This document shows positions 1 to 7,172 of a stretch of 25,181 bases of DNA, in pieces (position 1 is the first letter of the stretch; each line of letters opens with the position of its first letter). The translations under genes and the position numbers were made by a program. The stretch comes from a virus. The stretch is from the IMG/VR virus record IMGVR_UViG_3300042889_000570, positions 1 to 25,181 of that record, one strand, 5' to 3'. Under the pieces are notes generated by a model that ran no database searches, had not been told where the DNA came from, and saw only the letters and a list, made by a program, of their open reading frames with translations.

Positions 1-73
1 GACAAATGCCGATAAAGAATTTTAATCGCGCCATTAGCTGATCTTCAGTATAGATAATTGGATTACTTTCCAC
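1..73 (-). CDS. Partial small gene, 5' end only, unknown function
   Basis: The gene runs off the left edge, so only about 24 N-terminal residues are visible. It starts with GTG and reads (M)ESNPIIYTEDQLMARLKF, then FIGIC. A strong AAGGAG lies six bases upstream of the GTG at 80-85, which decides this start over the in-frame ATG at 32-34. The first codons overlap the last 11 bases of the 101-residue gene. The visible end turns hydrophobic, which would suit a membrane segment entering from the N-terminal side. The position after a run of small membrane genes makes a lysis-related or membrane role possible, but nothing visible identifies a family. Confidence 0.6.
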   Translation of the reverse strand, partial: MESNPIIYTEDQLMARLKFFIGIC

Positions 74-368
74 AGTTAGCTCCTTGTGTTTGTTTTGCCA
101 CGCAAGCACCTGGTGGTGCAACTGATTGATTAAATGTTTGAGTTTGTCCATCTTTGGGAGGTCCAAGTCTTGGGTCGCGTTGACCTTTAAAAATATGTTC
201 TGGGCAAGTTCGGGTAACGTCACATACTGGTACTTTACAAAATTCTTTGTCCCAGTTTGCAGGGTCTTGGCAAGGGTATCTGAAGCTATCCTTGCCAAAA
301 AATGCCAAAGCCAAGGGTATTGAAAGCAAAAGTATTGCCCACTTAAATAATTTTAAATCATTGTGCAT
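63..368 (-). CDS. Small membrane-anchored or secreted six-cysteine protein, unknown
   Basis: The 101-residue product has a short N-terminus followed by a hydrophobic stretch at residues about 8-24, which could be a signal anchor or a signal peptide. The remainder is polar and carries six cysteines at about residues 33, 44, 49, 55, 89 and 99. That even number in an exported segment suggests up to three disulfides in the periplasm. Its ATG follows directly on the stop codon of the upstream 49-residue gene (TAAATG), with a weak AGGA further upstream. It sits downstream of the endolysin in the lysis region. I do not recognise the family; a lysis accessory, superinfection-exclusion or envelope protein are all possible. 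Confidence 0.7.
   Translation of the reverse strand: MHNDLKLFKWAILLLSIPLALAFFGKDSFRYPCQDPANWDKEFCKVPVCDVTRTCPEHIFKGQRDPRLGPPKDGQTQTFNQSVAPPGACVAKQTQGANCGK
80..85 (-). promoter_or_regulatory. Ribosome binding site for the partial GTG gene
   Basis: On the minus strand this reads AAGGAG, six bases before the GTG at 71-73. It lies inside the coding sequence of the preceding 101-residue gene, so translation of the two is probably coupled. It is the main support for a non-ATG start here. Confidence 0.6.
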
Positions 369-518
369 TTATAATCCAATTTTTCCTAGTAATAAGTTAA
401 CGATTTTGTCTGATAGATCGTCTGGTAAGAATTTTAAAAAGCCTAAGAAGTATAGCGCTACACATCCATATACAAATATTTTTAAGCACATATCAAAGGT
501 TTTTTGGTACTCGTTCAT
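369..518 (-). CDS. 49-residue single-span membrane protein, holin candidate
   Basis: This short reading frame starts MNEYQKTFDMCLKIF, has a hydrophobic segment at about residues 12-30, and ends with a polar and then amphipathic tail (DDLSDKIVNLLLGKIGL). Its ATG overlaps the stop of the upstream 165-residue gene in an ATGA junction, and its own stop abuts the ATG of the 101-residue gene. This tight packing on both sides is the best evidence that it is real. A single membrane span, small size and a place beside the endolysin and spanin genes fit a holin or antiholin. That is inference from context; there is no family-specific motif. Confidence 0.65.
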   Translation of the reverse strand: MNEYQKTFDMCLKIFVYGCVALYFLGFLKFLPDDLSDKIVNLLLGKIGL

Positions 519-1012
519 CTACCACACCTATTACCAGTTTGGCAAAACTGCATTAGTTCGTAACCGCCAATAAAAAGTATAAATAAAACAAAAGCACTAC
601 CGCCTAGTATCATTGCCCATTCATTTAGTTCTTCTTCTTTTTGTTTACGTTTACGTTCCTGCGCATTAAAAAGTCTTAGCTCATTAGCGTCATCAGCATC
701 CATTTCTGCTTGACGAGTTTTGATCTTGTTCCAAACATCAATTTTGCCTGTTTGCATAAACAGCATTTTAAGTTCTTCTTCAAATGCTCTGGCTTGTTCT
801 AATGCCATTTCAATTTGAAGAGCAGTGCCCATGTTGTTGCCTTTACCAGACTTCTTTGCTTCCATTAAAGCTTTAGTTGCCGTGCTTTTAGCATCAAACA
901 TTTTGCCAATCATCGGGGCCAGTGACCCTAAATCGTTAGCAACTGCGCTTGCTTTCTTAACCATTGAAATGGCCGACTGTATCCCCGCTAGTGCGGTTAG
1001 TGGATCTATCAT
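515..1012 (-). CDS. Conserved-type phage protein with C-terminal membrane anchor, unknown
   Basis: The 165-residue product begins MIDPLTALAGIQSAISMVKK. Much of it is predicted helical: an N-terminal amphipathic region, a lysine- and alanine-rich middle, and a charged coiled-coil-like stretch at about 101-130. One strong transmembrane helix follows at about 132-150, then a short tail with two cysteines. The start is supported by AGGAG five bases upstream. I recall similar proteins (MIDPLTALA start, a motif like VWNKI) in marine and freshwater myoviruses near tail or lysis genes, without a function. The tail anchor after a coiled coil would also suit a membrane-tethered lysis or structural accessory. 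Confidence 0.8.
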   Translation of the reverse strand: MIDPLTALAGIQSAISMVKKASAVANDLGSLAPMIGKMFDAKSTATKALMEAKKSGKGNNMGTALQIEMALEQARAFEEELKMLFMQTGKIDVWNKIKTRQAEMDADDANELRLFNAQERKRKQKEEELNEWAMILGGSAFVLFILFIGGYELMQFCQTGNRCGR

Positions 1013-1023
1013 ATTATCTCCTA

Positions 1024-1155
1024 TCAGCGTTTCTTACGCCATTCTAAACAAATTACTTTTCTGTTATATACGTCTCCAGTCCATGCCCAGCGAACACATT
1101 CGTATTCAGGTTTGGCATAGCCCAATGTTATTGAAATTAACCAAGCGGCAAACAC
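1024..1155 (-). CDS. 43-residue secreted or membrane small protein, GTG start
   Basis: This short gene reads (M)FAAWLISITLGYAKPEYEC and continues VRWAWTGDVYNRKVICLEW, ending in basic residues. The first 13 or so residues are hydrophobic and resemble a signal peptide, with cleavage plausible around G-Y-A. The mature part has two cysteines 16 residues apart (about 20 and 36), so it may hold one disulfide. The GTG start has AGGAG eight bases upstream at 1164-1168, inside the end of the endolysin gene. Its stop lies 11 bases before the ATG of the 165-residue gene. The pattern ECVxWxWTGDVYNRKVxCLxW is one I associate with small conserved phage proteins of unknown role. Confidence 0.65.
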   Translation of the reverse strand: MFAAWLISITLGYAKPEYECVRWAWTGDVYNRKVICLEWRKKR

Positions 1156-1158
1156 CGC

Positions 1159-1773
1159 TTAGGCTCCTAGTACATGCTTGGCATGTTCATAATGTTTTTT
1201 ACGATCTTCTAGACCAATGGTACCGCCATTGATGCGTTTAGTTAGGGTTAAAATGTCATCAGCATCTGCCCATTGATTTAGCTTATTTGTTTCCCAGAAC
1301 CAGCAAGCTGACTGCGCAGCTCCTTCAAAGGTTTCCATGTATTCGGATGCTTCTTCAGGACTAATTTGTAAACTAGCCGCAAACCAAAAATAATTGTCTT
1401 TGCCAGTTAGCTGAATCAACCCGCGACCGCAGTAACGATAACCGTCACCAGAGGCTTCGTCCCCATTACCCATTCGGTTACAATATACTTTATTTGCAAT
1501 TGCTTGTGGTTTGTTTGCAAATTGTGCTGCCATTTCGTCTGTGGGAAAATACTTAGGAAATATTTTACGTAGGGTAACTGCACGATAGTTTAAGTTTTCT
1601 TTGATTGCACGAAATCCACCTGACTCATGAGCACATTGTGCTAAAAATGCAGCCATACGTTGTGGAGTATTAATTTCGTAATCTGGTAATAGTTGTACTA
1701 AAGCTTTATGCCAGTACTCTATGTAAGGATTTTTTTCAACAATTTGTTTTAACTGATCTAGTCGTAATTCCAT
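1159..1773 (-). CDS. GH19 (chitinase-like) endolysin
   Basis: The 204-residue protein has the glycoside hydrolase family 19 fold signatures used by many phage endolysins to cut the glycan strands of peptidoglycan. The sequence CAHESGGF at about 47-54 carries the presumed catalytic acid Glu50. ENLNY follows at 59-63, where Glu59 is the likely second carboxylate. GRGLIQLTGKDNY at about 116-128 and RINGG at 181-185 are conserved substrate-cleft motifs. The length is normal for a single-domain enzyme with no separate wall-binding domain. There is no signal peptide, so it should need a holin. Its ATG shares one base with the stop of the o-spanin gene (TAATG), giving an overlapping spanin-endolysin order. 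Confidence 0.93.
   Translation of the reverse strand: MELRLDQLKQIVEKNPYIEYWHKALVQLLPDYEINTPQRMAAFLAQCAHESGGFRAIKENLNYRAVTLRKIFPKYFPTDEMAAQFANKPQAIANKVYCNRMGNGDEASGDGYRYCGRGLIQLTGKDNYFWFAASLQISPEEASEYMETFEGAAQSACWFWETNKLNQWADADDILTLTKRINGGTIGLEDRKKHYEHAKHVLGA
1164..1168 (-). promoter_or_regulatory. Ribosome binding site for the 43-residue gene
   Basis: AGGAG on the minus strand lies eight bases before the GTG at 1153-1155. It overlaps the last codons of the endolysin gene and supports the non-ATG start. Confidence 0.55.
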
Positions 1774-2039
1774 TACTTTAATCCTTCATAAATAACTTTT
1801 TGTTCACGATACCAACGTTGCCAAGCTTCTAGCTTAATAGCACACATATAGTATTCTGAATAATTAACTGTTACAGTTTTTGCCACATCTGACAATTTAG
1901 CTTGTTCTTCAAGCTTTTTAAGGTCAGGGCATGGCTCTTGTACTAATGTTCCTGGTGCAGCTGGAAATTTTGCGACCACTGGAACAGTTGTAGAACAAGC
2001 ACTTAGTGCTAATGCTAGTGCAATTACTAAAAATTTCAT
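1773..2039 (-). CDS. Outer-membrane spanin-like lipoprotein (Rz1-type)
   Basis: The 88-residue protein starts MKFLVIALALALSAC, a lipoprotein signal peptide with lipobox L-S-A-C, so Cys15 would be lipidated. A proline-rich stretch follows (VPVVAKFPAAPGTL), as in Rz1-type o-spanins. A short helical C-terminal part follows with further cysteines. It overlaps the upstream i-spanin-like gene by an ATGA junction and the endolysin gene by one base. Known Rz/Rz1 pairs fuse inner and outer membranes in the last step of lysis. Lipobox, size and neighbours make this call strong, although sequence conservation in this class is low. Confidence 0.85.
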   Translation of the reverse strand: MKFLVIALALALSACSTTVPVVAKFPAAPGTLVQEPCPDLKKLEEQAKLSDVAKTVTVNYSEYYMCAIKLEAWQRWYREQKVIYEGLK

Positions 2040-2455
2040 TTCTTTGGTGCCTCCGCTGCGCGGTTGTGTGTAGTTACAAACTCTTTGGGAAGTACGCAGT
2101 TAGCGTCAAACTTGACTACTTCACGGTCTACATACTTAATAATATCTTGACCACGTTCTTTTATTACTTGAGTTTTTACTACTGTTTTTTCTACAATCTC
2201 GCTATTAGCGCTTGCTGATTTAGCTTCTGCTTCAGCAACTTTGACTTCTAGGTCTTTAACACGAGCTAACCAGGCATCATTATTGCTTATAGCACCTATC
2301 ATATAAATGCTAAATAGTACTACAACAATACTACCCATCTGAATTAGTTTTGCATGCGGTAAGATTTTAACAAAGTGCGTAACTAAAATTGCTGCTATGC
2401 CAGCTAAACACAGCACATAAAAAATCCAGTTGGGTAAAAATTGTAGTATCCACAT
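2036..2455 (-). CDS. Inner-membrane spanin-like protein with two N-terminal hydrophobic segments
   Basis: The 139-residue product has two hydrophobic segments at about 7-28 and 38-57, then a charged coiled-coil region at about 60-90. This leads into a basic stretch (EKTVVKTQVIKERGQDI), KYVDREVVKFD, and a conserved-looking end NCVLPKEFVTTHNRAAE. I associate that C-terminal pattern with Rz-like phage proteins. It overlaps the Rz1-like lipoprotein gene by four bases (ATGA). Classical i-spanins have one membrane span; two here would force the N-terminus to the periplasmic side if the coiled coil is periplasmic. The ATG is one base after the glycosyltransferase stop and has no obvious Shine-Dalgarno, so it may depend on translational coupling. 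Confidence 0.8.
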   Translation of the reverse strand: MWILQFLPNWIFYVLCLAGIAAILVTHFVKILPHAKLIQMGSIVVVLFSIYMIGAISNNDAWLARVKDLEVKVAEAEAKSASANSEIVEKTVVKTQVIKERGQDIIKYVDREVVKFDANCVLPKEFVTTHNRAAEAPKK

Positions 2456-2456
2456 A

Positions 2457-3503
2457 TTATATCATGCTCTTTAAGTTGTTTAGCAATCGAGTATCGTTTG
2501 GTGCAAACTCAAGTGCTTGTTTTACTAATTCTATGGCTTCATCTTTTAAGCCAAGATTCCAAGCTGCAATCGACCCTAAATCGTAAGGGCGTTCAGTCCA
2601 TACAGTTGGGTCCATTGTGTAAACCAGTGCCTTGTCACGGATATTTAGTGCAGATTTTGCAGCACTATAACATTCAGTCCAATTACTAGTGCGGTAAGCA
2701 AGAGTAGCAAGCTCAACCCAAGGCTCGCGTGTGCCTGGTGCTTCTGCTACCGCTAACCTGTACATTTTAATCGCTTGTTCCAAATTACCTAATTCGGTAT
2801 ATGACTTACCTAATAGTCGGTAAGCATAACAACGTTCATTTTGCCAAGTAGCTTCGGGCATTGCCAAGTACTTGTTTAAGTAAGTAATCGCTTCTTGCCA
2901 GCGTGAATAAAAAGTTAGTTCACGTGCGTGATAGAAGGCATTACGTGGGCAGTGCGGATCTTCAGCGATAGCCAATTCTAGTAATGGCATATATTGACCA
3001 CGCGACTTGGTGTTGTCTGGCAGATGCGTAACAAGCAACATATCCGTGTGAGCGTATTTTTCGTTAGTACGGTTATCAGGTCTAGGATATTCGTGTACTG
3101 GATGATGCCAGTGGTATCCAGTACGATGATGTATTTTTTCGTAAAAGAAACTAATACCTTGACCCCAGTCAAATTTGTAACGCAATCGGGTGGTTTCTGC
3201 GGTCCACACTCGTTCAATTTCTTTACGCCAACCTGGTTCTAGCACTTCGTCTAAGTCAAGTGAGATGCATACATCAAAATCACCTGGAATTAGGTTTAGT
3301 GCAGTGTCGCGAGCTTTGTCAAATCGCCACGGTTTTACTGAAATATTATATACTTCGGCTCCGTACTTTTTAGCTTCGGCTACTGTGTTATCGGTAGAAC
3401 CTGTGTCTGCAATTAAGATAAGATCAGCATCTATTGCACTTTTACAAAAACGTTCAACAAACTGTTCTTCGTTTTTACTGATAGCGTATACTGCTATTTT
3501 CAT
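2457..3503 (-). CDS. Family 2 glycosyltransferase with C-terminal TPR-like repeats
   Basis: The 348-residue protein has a GT-A-type domain at about 1-180 and helical TPR-like repeats at about 187-345. The catalytic part shows MKIAVYAISKNEEQF, the nucleotide-sugar contact DTGSTD at 33-38, and the metal-binding D-L-D at 83-85 inside SLDLDEVL. A histidine-rich stretch (TGYHWHHPVHEY) lies at about 128-139. The repeat units begin near residues 187, 223, 259 and 308 and end in motifs such as AVAEAPG and ALEFAPND. Such GT2-TPR proteins transfer a sugar to a protein or glycan; substrate cannot be read from sequence. It lies between the tail-fibre array and the lysis cassette. The ribosome binding site is weak, but MKIAVYAISKNE is the expected family start. 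Confidence 0.9.
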   Translation of the reverse strand: MKIAVYAISKNEEQFVERFCKSAIDADLILIADTGSTDNTVAEAKKYGAEVYNISVKPWRFDKARDTALNLIPGDFDVCISLDLDEVLEPGWRKEIERVWTAETTRLRYKFDWGQGISFFYEKIHHRTGYHWHHPVHEYPRPDNRTNEKYAHTDMLLVTHLPDNTKSRGQYMPLLELAIAEDPHCPRNAFYHARELTFYSRWQEAITYLNKYLAMPEATWQNERCYAYRLLGKSYTELGNLEQAIKMYRLAVAEAPGTREPWVELATLAYRTSNWTECYSAAKSALNIRDKALVYTMDPTVWTERPYDLGSIAAWNLGLKDEAIELVKQALEFAPNDTRLLNNLKSMI

Positions 3504-3508
3504 TGTTA

Positions 3509-4009
3509 TTATCTAATGGGGTTATAAGGCCAGCTAATATTTTCAGCTGGTTGGGTTAAATCGCAGTGTTGCGTTAAATCACGCAACTCTTGTTTGTAGT
3601 TTAACAAATCTATAATTTGTTGTTGTGATAGTGTAGTAGTAACGCCACGTAATGTTTGTTCTTGATGACGTTGCACTAACCAATCAGTGTCGTATAAATA
3701 CTGTGCTCGTTGCACTAAACCTGTGATTACTGGAGTATCTTGAGCAGGAAGCATTTGTAGTATATATTCTAAGTCTGTTTCTTGATTTAAAAACCAAGCT
3801 ACTTCAGCACTATCAATAACAGCTTCAAACGTGTTGTCTGCTCGCTGTACGTGATAAATATCTCTGTGAGGTTCTATAGAAAGCAATTTGGTATTTGTAA
3901 AGGGATATTGAACAGTACTAACAAAATCTTGTGCAGAATTCCAAGTATACGAGTAATTACCACATTTAATGTAAAAATTTAAATTATAAAAGTCAAGTGT
4001 AACAATCAC
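3509..4009 (-). CDS. Tail fibre assembly chaperone-like protein, GTG start
   Basis: The 166-residue protein has an unrecognised N-terminal half. Its C-terminal half resembles phage tail assembly chaperones: DTDWLVQRHQEQ at 107-118, LLNYKQELRDLT at 135-146, and WPYNP at 160-164. That spacing (tDW..R, YrqaLRDl, WP.nP) is typical of small proteins encoded just after tail fibre genes that help fibre folding or attachment. The position, last in the adhesin array, agrees. It starts with GTG; AAGGAT lies upstream and overlaps the stop region of the collar-like gene, which supports coupling. Confidence is good for the C-terminal domain and low for what the N-terminal half does. Confidence 0.75.
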   Translation of the reverse strand: MIVTLDFYNLNFYIKCGNYSYTWNSAQDFVSTVQYPFTNTKLLSIEPHRDIYHVQRADNTFEAVIDSAEVAWFLNQETDLEYILQMLPAQDTPVITGLVQRAQYLYDTDWLVQRHQEQTLRGVTTTLSQQQIIDLLNYKQELRDLTQHCDLTQPAENISWPYNPIR

Positions 4010-4013
4010 GAAA

Positions 4014-5156
4014 TTATCCTTTGTATTGTATAAATGCTAAAGCAATTCTAGGTGGCACATAAGCTGTTGCGCTAGAATTTCCAGTGTGAGTATGGTAGTT
4101 TGTAAAAGATCCGTGATATCCACCCATACTACCTCGCGTTCTAGTACCTACAGGGCCGCTTAAGTGATTATGAGTATTATTGTCAGAACCTATAGACATT
4201 GCAGAAGTAGCGTTTGCAACAGTATTAATGTTCCACTCATTGCCTCGATATCCTATTACATACCCGCCTAAATTAGGTGTGCCATTTAAACCATTGCACA
4301 ATTTCCAAGTATCTGGCAGCAGTGCTAATGTACCCACATACATAACAATAATATCTGTTTTAGGAGTAGTACTAACTGCTAATTGCCATAGTTTAATTAT
4401 CTTACTTGTGATTTGTGATTGCAATAAACTAACTCCTGCAGTGTGCGTATGTGTTCCTGCACCTGCAAAATTATAGTTAGTATAGTAAGTAGTACCGCTT
4501 GCAGGAGTACTATATCTAGTAGTTCCTGTTGAGTGTAAGTGGTTTCCACCTGATGCCACTGTTACATTACCAAAAGTATTTATGTTTGTTTTGTTGGTTG
4601 TGGTAATATTATTATCTGCACCTACTAAATAACGATAGTCAGTGCTTGTAAATTGTGTACTGTTAGCTAACTCAGTTTCATTAACTGCTAATGCGTTGGG
4701 AGGTAAAGTTAACTTTGATTTTGTAGCACGAAGTAGTGTTATTTTTTGAGTATTCATAACTGTCATACCACCACCAGTAGTAAGAGTTCCGCTAGTAGAG
4801 TGAGTGTGATTTACATTACTTCCTTGTTGCTGCATTCCGGTTCCTGCAGTACCACCCATATTTGCAAGTGGAGCACCGCTACCAAGGTGGCCACCGCCAG
4901 TATTTAAACTACCAGGAGTAGCTCTGGCTAATTGTTCGGCTAGTGTAGTACCGATTTCTGCTTGAGTATTTGTTGCATAAATGGCTTTGCCGTCGCCAAC
5001 AACATATCGTTCCCAACCAGGAATAACAGGAGTATTTCCATAATAAGGTATTATAGTATTAAGTGGAAATTTTAAAGTGTCTGGTAAACTTTCTTCTCCG
5101 CCACTTGAAAAACCTAGGTTTTTCCCAAGTCCTGAGGTAAACGATATAGCTGGCAT
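4014..5156 (-). CDS. Tail-collar-like fibre protein with five H-x-H motifs
   Basis: The 380-residue protein ends in a phage tail-collar-like module: LPDTWKLCNGLNGTPNLGGY at about 280-299, then PPRIALAFIQYKG at the C-terminus. Five H-x-H motifs lie at about residues 117-119, 206-208, 236-238, 329-331 and 355-357. In known trimeric phage fibres such motifs bind a metal ion on the trimer axis. The N-terminal third (NTIIPYYGNTPVIPGWERY) echoes the later VMYVGTLALLPDTWKLCNG, so the protein may hold two diverged collar-like copies. AGGAT precedes the ATG. It is likely a virion adhesin or baseplate-associated fibre; the exact position in the particle is not visible. Confidence 0.8.
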   Translation of the reverse strand: MPAISFTSGLGKNLGFSSGGEESLPDTLKFPLNTIIPYYGNTPVIPGWERYVVGDGKAIYATNTQAEIGTTLAEQLARATPGSLNTGGGHLGSGAPLANMGGTAGTGMQQQGSNVNHTHSTSGTLTTGGGMTVMNTQKITLLRATKSKLTLPPNALAVNETELANSTQFTSTDYRYLVGADNNITTTNKTNINTFGNVTVASGGNHLHSTGTTRYSTPASGTTYYTNYNFAGAGTHTHTAGVSLLQSQITSKIIKLWQLAVSTTPKTDIIVMYVGTLALLPDTWKLCNGLNGTPNLGGYVIGYRGNEWNINTVANATSAMSIGSDNNTHNHLSGPVGTRTRGSMGGYHGSFTNYHTHTGNSSATAYVPPRIALAFIQYKG

Positions 5157-5165
5157 TTATTATCC

Positions 5166-5648
5166 TTATGCGTATTTAGTTTGAGAAGCGTATACGTTCC
5201 AAGTACTAGCTGTAGTTTTTACAATAAACAGCATATAAATATCCGTACTATTAGCATTTCCTAAAGTAAAATTTATTCCACTTTGATATCTAGTAGTTAC
5301 ACCTGTGGTAGCTCCATCAATGCGAATACCAGACATAAAGTAAGGTGTTACACCGTTTGGCACTAATACAGTAATACTTACGCTTTCACCTACTGATAAC
5401 AGTGAGTTTAAAGTTGTGGTTGCATCACCACGAACATTCAAAATAAAATTGTTTGTAGCTGTATTATACAACACAATCGATTGTGTGGCAACATCAAAAT
5501 TTGTTGTGCTTGCTGGCGCAACGGTTTCAAGGGTAACTGGTTCTTTTACTACTTTTAGTGTTTTGTTTGACATAACCTGGCTACCTGTAAGGGTAGCCAA
5601 GCTATTATATAGCGCTGGATCGAGTGTGTTTTGAACAACTAAGGTCAT
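5166..5648 (-). CDS. Small beta-rich virion (tail fibre) protein
   Basis: The 160-residue product starts MTLVVQNTLDPALYNSLATL and contains QVMSNKTLKVVKEPVTLETV, a motif common near the N-terminus of phage fibre proteins. The remainder is threonine- and asparagine-rich and predicted beta-stranded, ending ASTWNVYASQTKYA. There are no membrane or signal segments. AAGGAATTTT precedes the ATG. It has a shortened relative at 8364-8465 that shares the MTLVV start and the KEPVT segment. The likely role is a structural tail component; no enzyme motif is seen. Confidence 0.75.
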   Translation of the reverse strand: MTLVVQNTLDPALYNSLATLTGSQVMSNKTLKVVKEPVTLETVAPASTTNFDVATQSIVLYNTATNNFILNVRGDATTTLNSLLSVGESVSITVLVPNGVTPYFMSGIRIDGATTGVTTRYQSGINFTLGNANSTDIYMLFIVKTTASTWNVYASQTKYA

Positions 5649-5672
5649 AAAATTCCTTTGCTATGTTAGCGG

Positions 5673-5846
5673 TTATTGAACTGTATAAGCCTGTTCTGGC
5701 TTAATTATATTAAATTGCATAAATGCATCTGAGGTATTAAACTGCATTTTTTTAACTACTACATGAATTAAGCTGGTTTGAATTGTTGCAAGACTACCCC
5801 ACTTTGCAATATCGCCTGTGTTTACGGTTCGTGCTAGTACTGCCAT
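5673..5846 (-). CDS. 57-residue small protein in the tail array, unknown
   Basis: This short frame reads MAVLARTVNTGDIAKWGSLA, then TIQTSLIHVVVKKMQFNTSD and ends KPEQAYTVQ. It fills the gap between the 373-residue gene and the 160-residue gene. Its ATG is one base after the upstream stop, with no clear Shine-Dalgarno, so translation would depend on coupling. The composition, without stop codons or low complexity, and the exact fit into an otherwise empty 198-base gap make it credible. There is no known motif; by position it could be a small virion or fibre-associated protein. Confidence 0.65.
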   Translation of the reverse strand: MAVLARTVNTGDIAKWGSLATIQTSLIHVVVKKMQFNTSDAFMQFNIIKPEQAYTVQ

Positions 5847-5847
5847 A

Positions 5848-6969
5848 TTAGTTTATTTTCATAAAAAGTCCCCAAGCACCGCAAGGGAAGTAGTAATATG
5901 TTTCACCATTGATTTCTGTGGTATCGCCTGAAGTTCCTGCTTCTCCAGGACCAAAGTAAACAGGAACAACTCCTGTGATATACTGGGTAGGCCAACCAAT
6001 ACGGTCATTTGCCAGTAACACTGGTTGAATATTGTATTTTGGTAAGCCTGTTGCATTTACTCCTGGACGCACTGCACGAGCTGGTGTTAAGGTTAATCCA
6101 GTACCGGTGGATATGCCGTTACCTTGTACAGCCGATATACCATAACTTTTGCATAAAAAAGTTGCGTTAGTGGTTGGATATCCAGGATTAGGATTACTGG
6201 TATTACAAGGATCGTATACGCCATAATAACTACTGGTATTTGGATCAGTTAAACCAAAACACGCATGCAGCCAACTTCCACCTTGAGCAGTAGTAAAAGG
6301 TTGCGGAGTATATGTTATAGTAGAAGTATTTGATGCTCGCTGAGGAATAGTGGTATCTGCATGGCAGTACTGTACAAAAGGTGCAGTATTATATCTAGCA
6401 TTTAAGTCTGTAGAACTCATTTCCCAGATTGCACTCATTCCACGATCTTGGTCAATAATAGTTATATGACGCGGATTAGCTATTAAATGCACTACTCTGT
6501 TAGCTAAACCTACGCGTAAGCTACAATTTAACTGTTCATTTTCTGTATCACTTGAACTAGCATTATAAAACATAGGCCCCTGATTTGTGGCCGTACCAGT
6601 TCCATTAAAAGCTGATGCACCAGTAAGCTGAATATTTTGATTAACATAGCCAGCAATCTGGTTTATGGTATTTAAAACACAATATTTTGTAGTGCCGTCC
6701 AAACAAGGCGCAGACATTCCATAACGCATCCAAGTTTGTGTAGTAGCTGCATTAAACCCAGCTAACGTGCCATTATAGTCTGCGGTCTCGTTACTACCAA
6801 TATAAGTCCAGCCTGCAGGCGTTGCGTCTATTACAACTGATCCAGTGGCTGCAGTATAAACTTCACACAATGAAATTGAAGGGTTTGCAGAAGTACAGAG
6901 TCGGATAATATCTCTGATACATAATTGTGAGTGTTTGCTGGTATTACCAACTAATAATTTTGCATACAT
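5848..6969 (-). CDS. Unidentified virion structural protein (373 residues)
   Basis: The protein starts MYAKLLVGNTSKHSQLCIRD and ends with YYYFPCGAWGLFMKIN. It contains ANPRHITIIDQDRGMSAIWE in the middle, preceded by VHLI, which resembles a segment seen in phage tail proteins of unknown function. About ten cysteines are scattered, unusual for a virion protein. There are no membrane segments and no signal peptide. GGAG lies upstream of the ATG. Neighbours on both sides are fibre or virion proteins, so a structural role is likely. I do not recognise an enzymatic fold. Confidence 0.75.
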   Translation of the reverse strand: MYAKLLVGNTSKHSQLCIRDIIRLCTSANPSISLCEVYTAATGSVVIDATPAGWTYIGSNETADYNGTLAGFNAATTQTWMRYGMSAPCLDGTTKYCVLNTINQIAGYVNQNIQLTGASAFNGTGTATNQGPMFYNASSSDTENEQLNCSLRVGLANRVVHLIANPRHITIIDQDRGMSAIWEMSSTDLNARYNTAPFVQYCHADTTIPQRASNTSTITYTPQPFTTAQGGSWLHACFGLTDPNTSSYYGVYDPCNTSNPNPGYPTTNATFLCKSYGISAVQGNGISTGTGLTLTPARAVRPGVNATGLPKYNIQPVLLANDRIGWPTQYITGVVPVYFGPGEAGTSGDTTEINGETYYYFPCGAWGLFMKIN

Positions 6970-6972
6970 AAA

Positions 6973-7170
6973 TTATTCTCCAGTAATAATAATAGCACGT
7001 GAATCTGTTACAGGTTTTTCAGCCCAAAAATATATGGTGCCTTGAAAAATATTAAATCCATAACTGTTGTTGGTAGATTCTTGTAGTTCTTGTAGTTCTT
7101 GTACTGTACCACTAAAAGTATATGTGTTTGTATTATTACCAAACATATTTAAAATGTCTTGATTTGTCAT
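6973..7170 (-). CDS. 65-residue small protein in the tail array, unknown
   Basis: The product starts MTNQDILNMFGNNTNTYTF and includes a short helical repeat VQELQELQES, then YGFNIFQGTIYFWAEKP and a beta-like end. AGGAT precedes the ATG. It is separated by two bases from the upstream gene and by three from the downstream gene, so it is embedded in the operon. The N-terminal DILNMFGNN could be a small domain, but no family is recognised. It is probably a virion or assembly protein by context. Confidence 0.7.
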   Translation of the reverse strand: MTNQDILNMFGNNTNTYTFSGTVQELQELQESTNNSYGFNIFQGTIYFWAEKPVTDSRAIIITGE

Positions 7171-7172
7171 TT

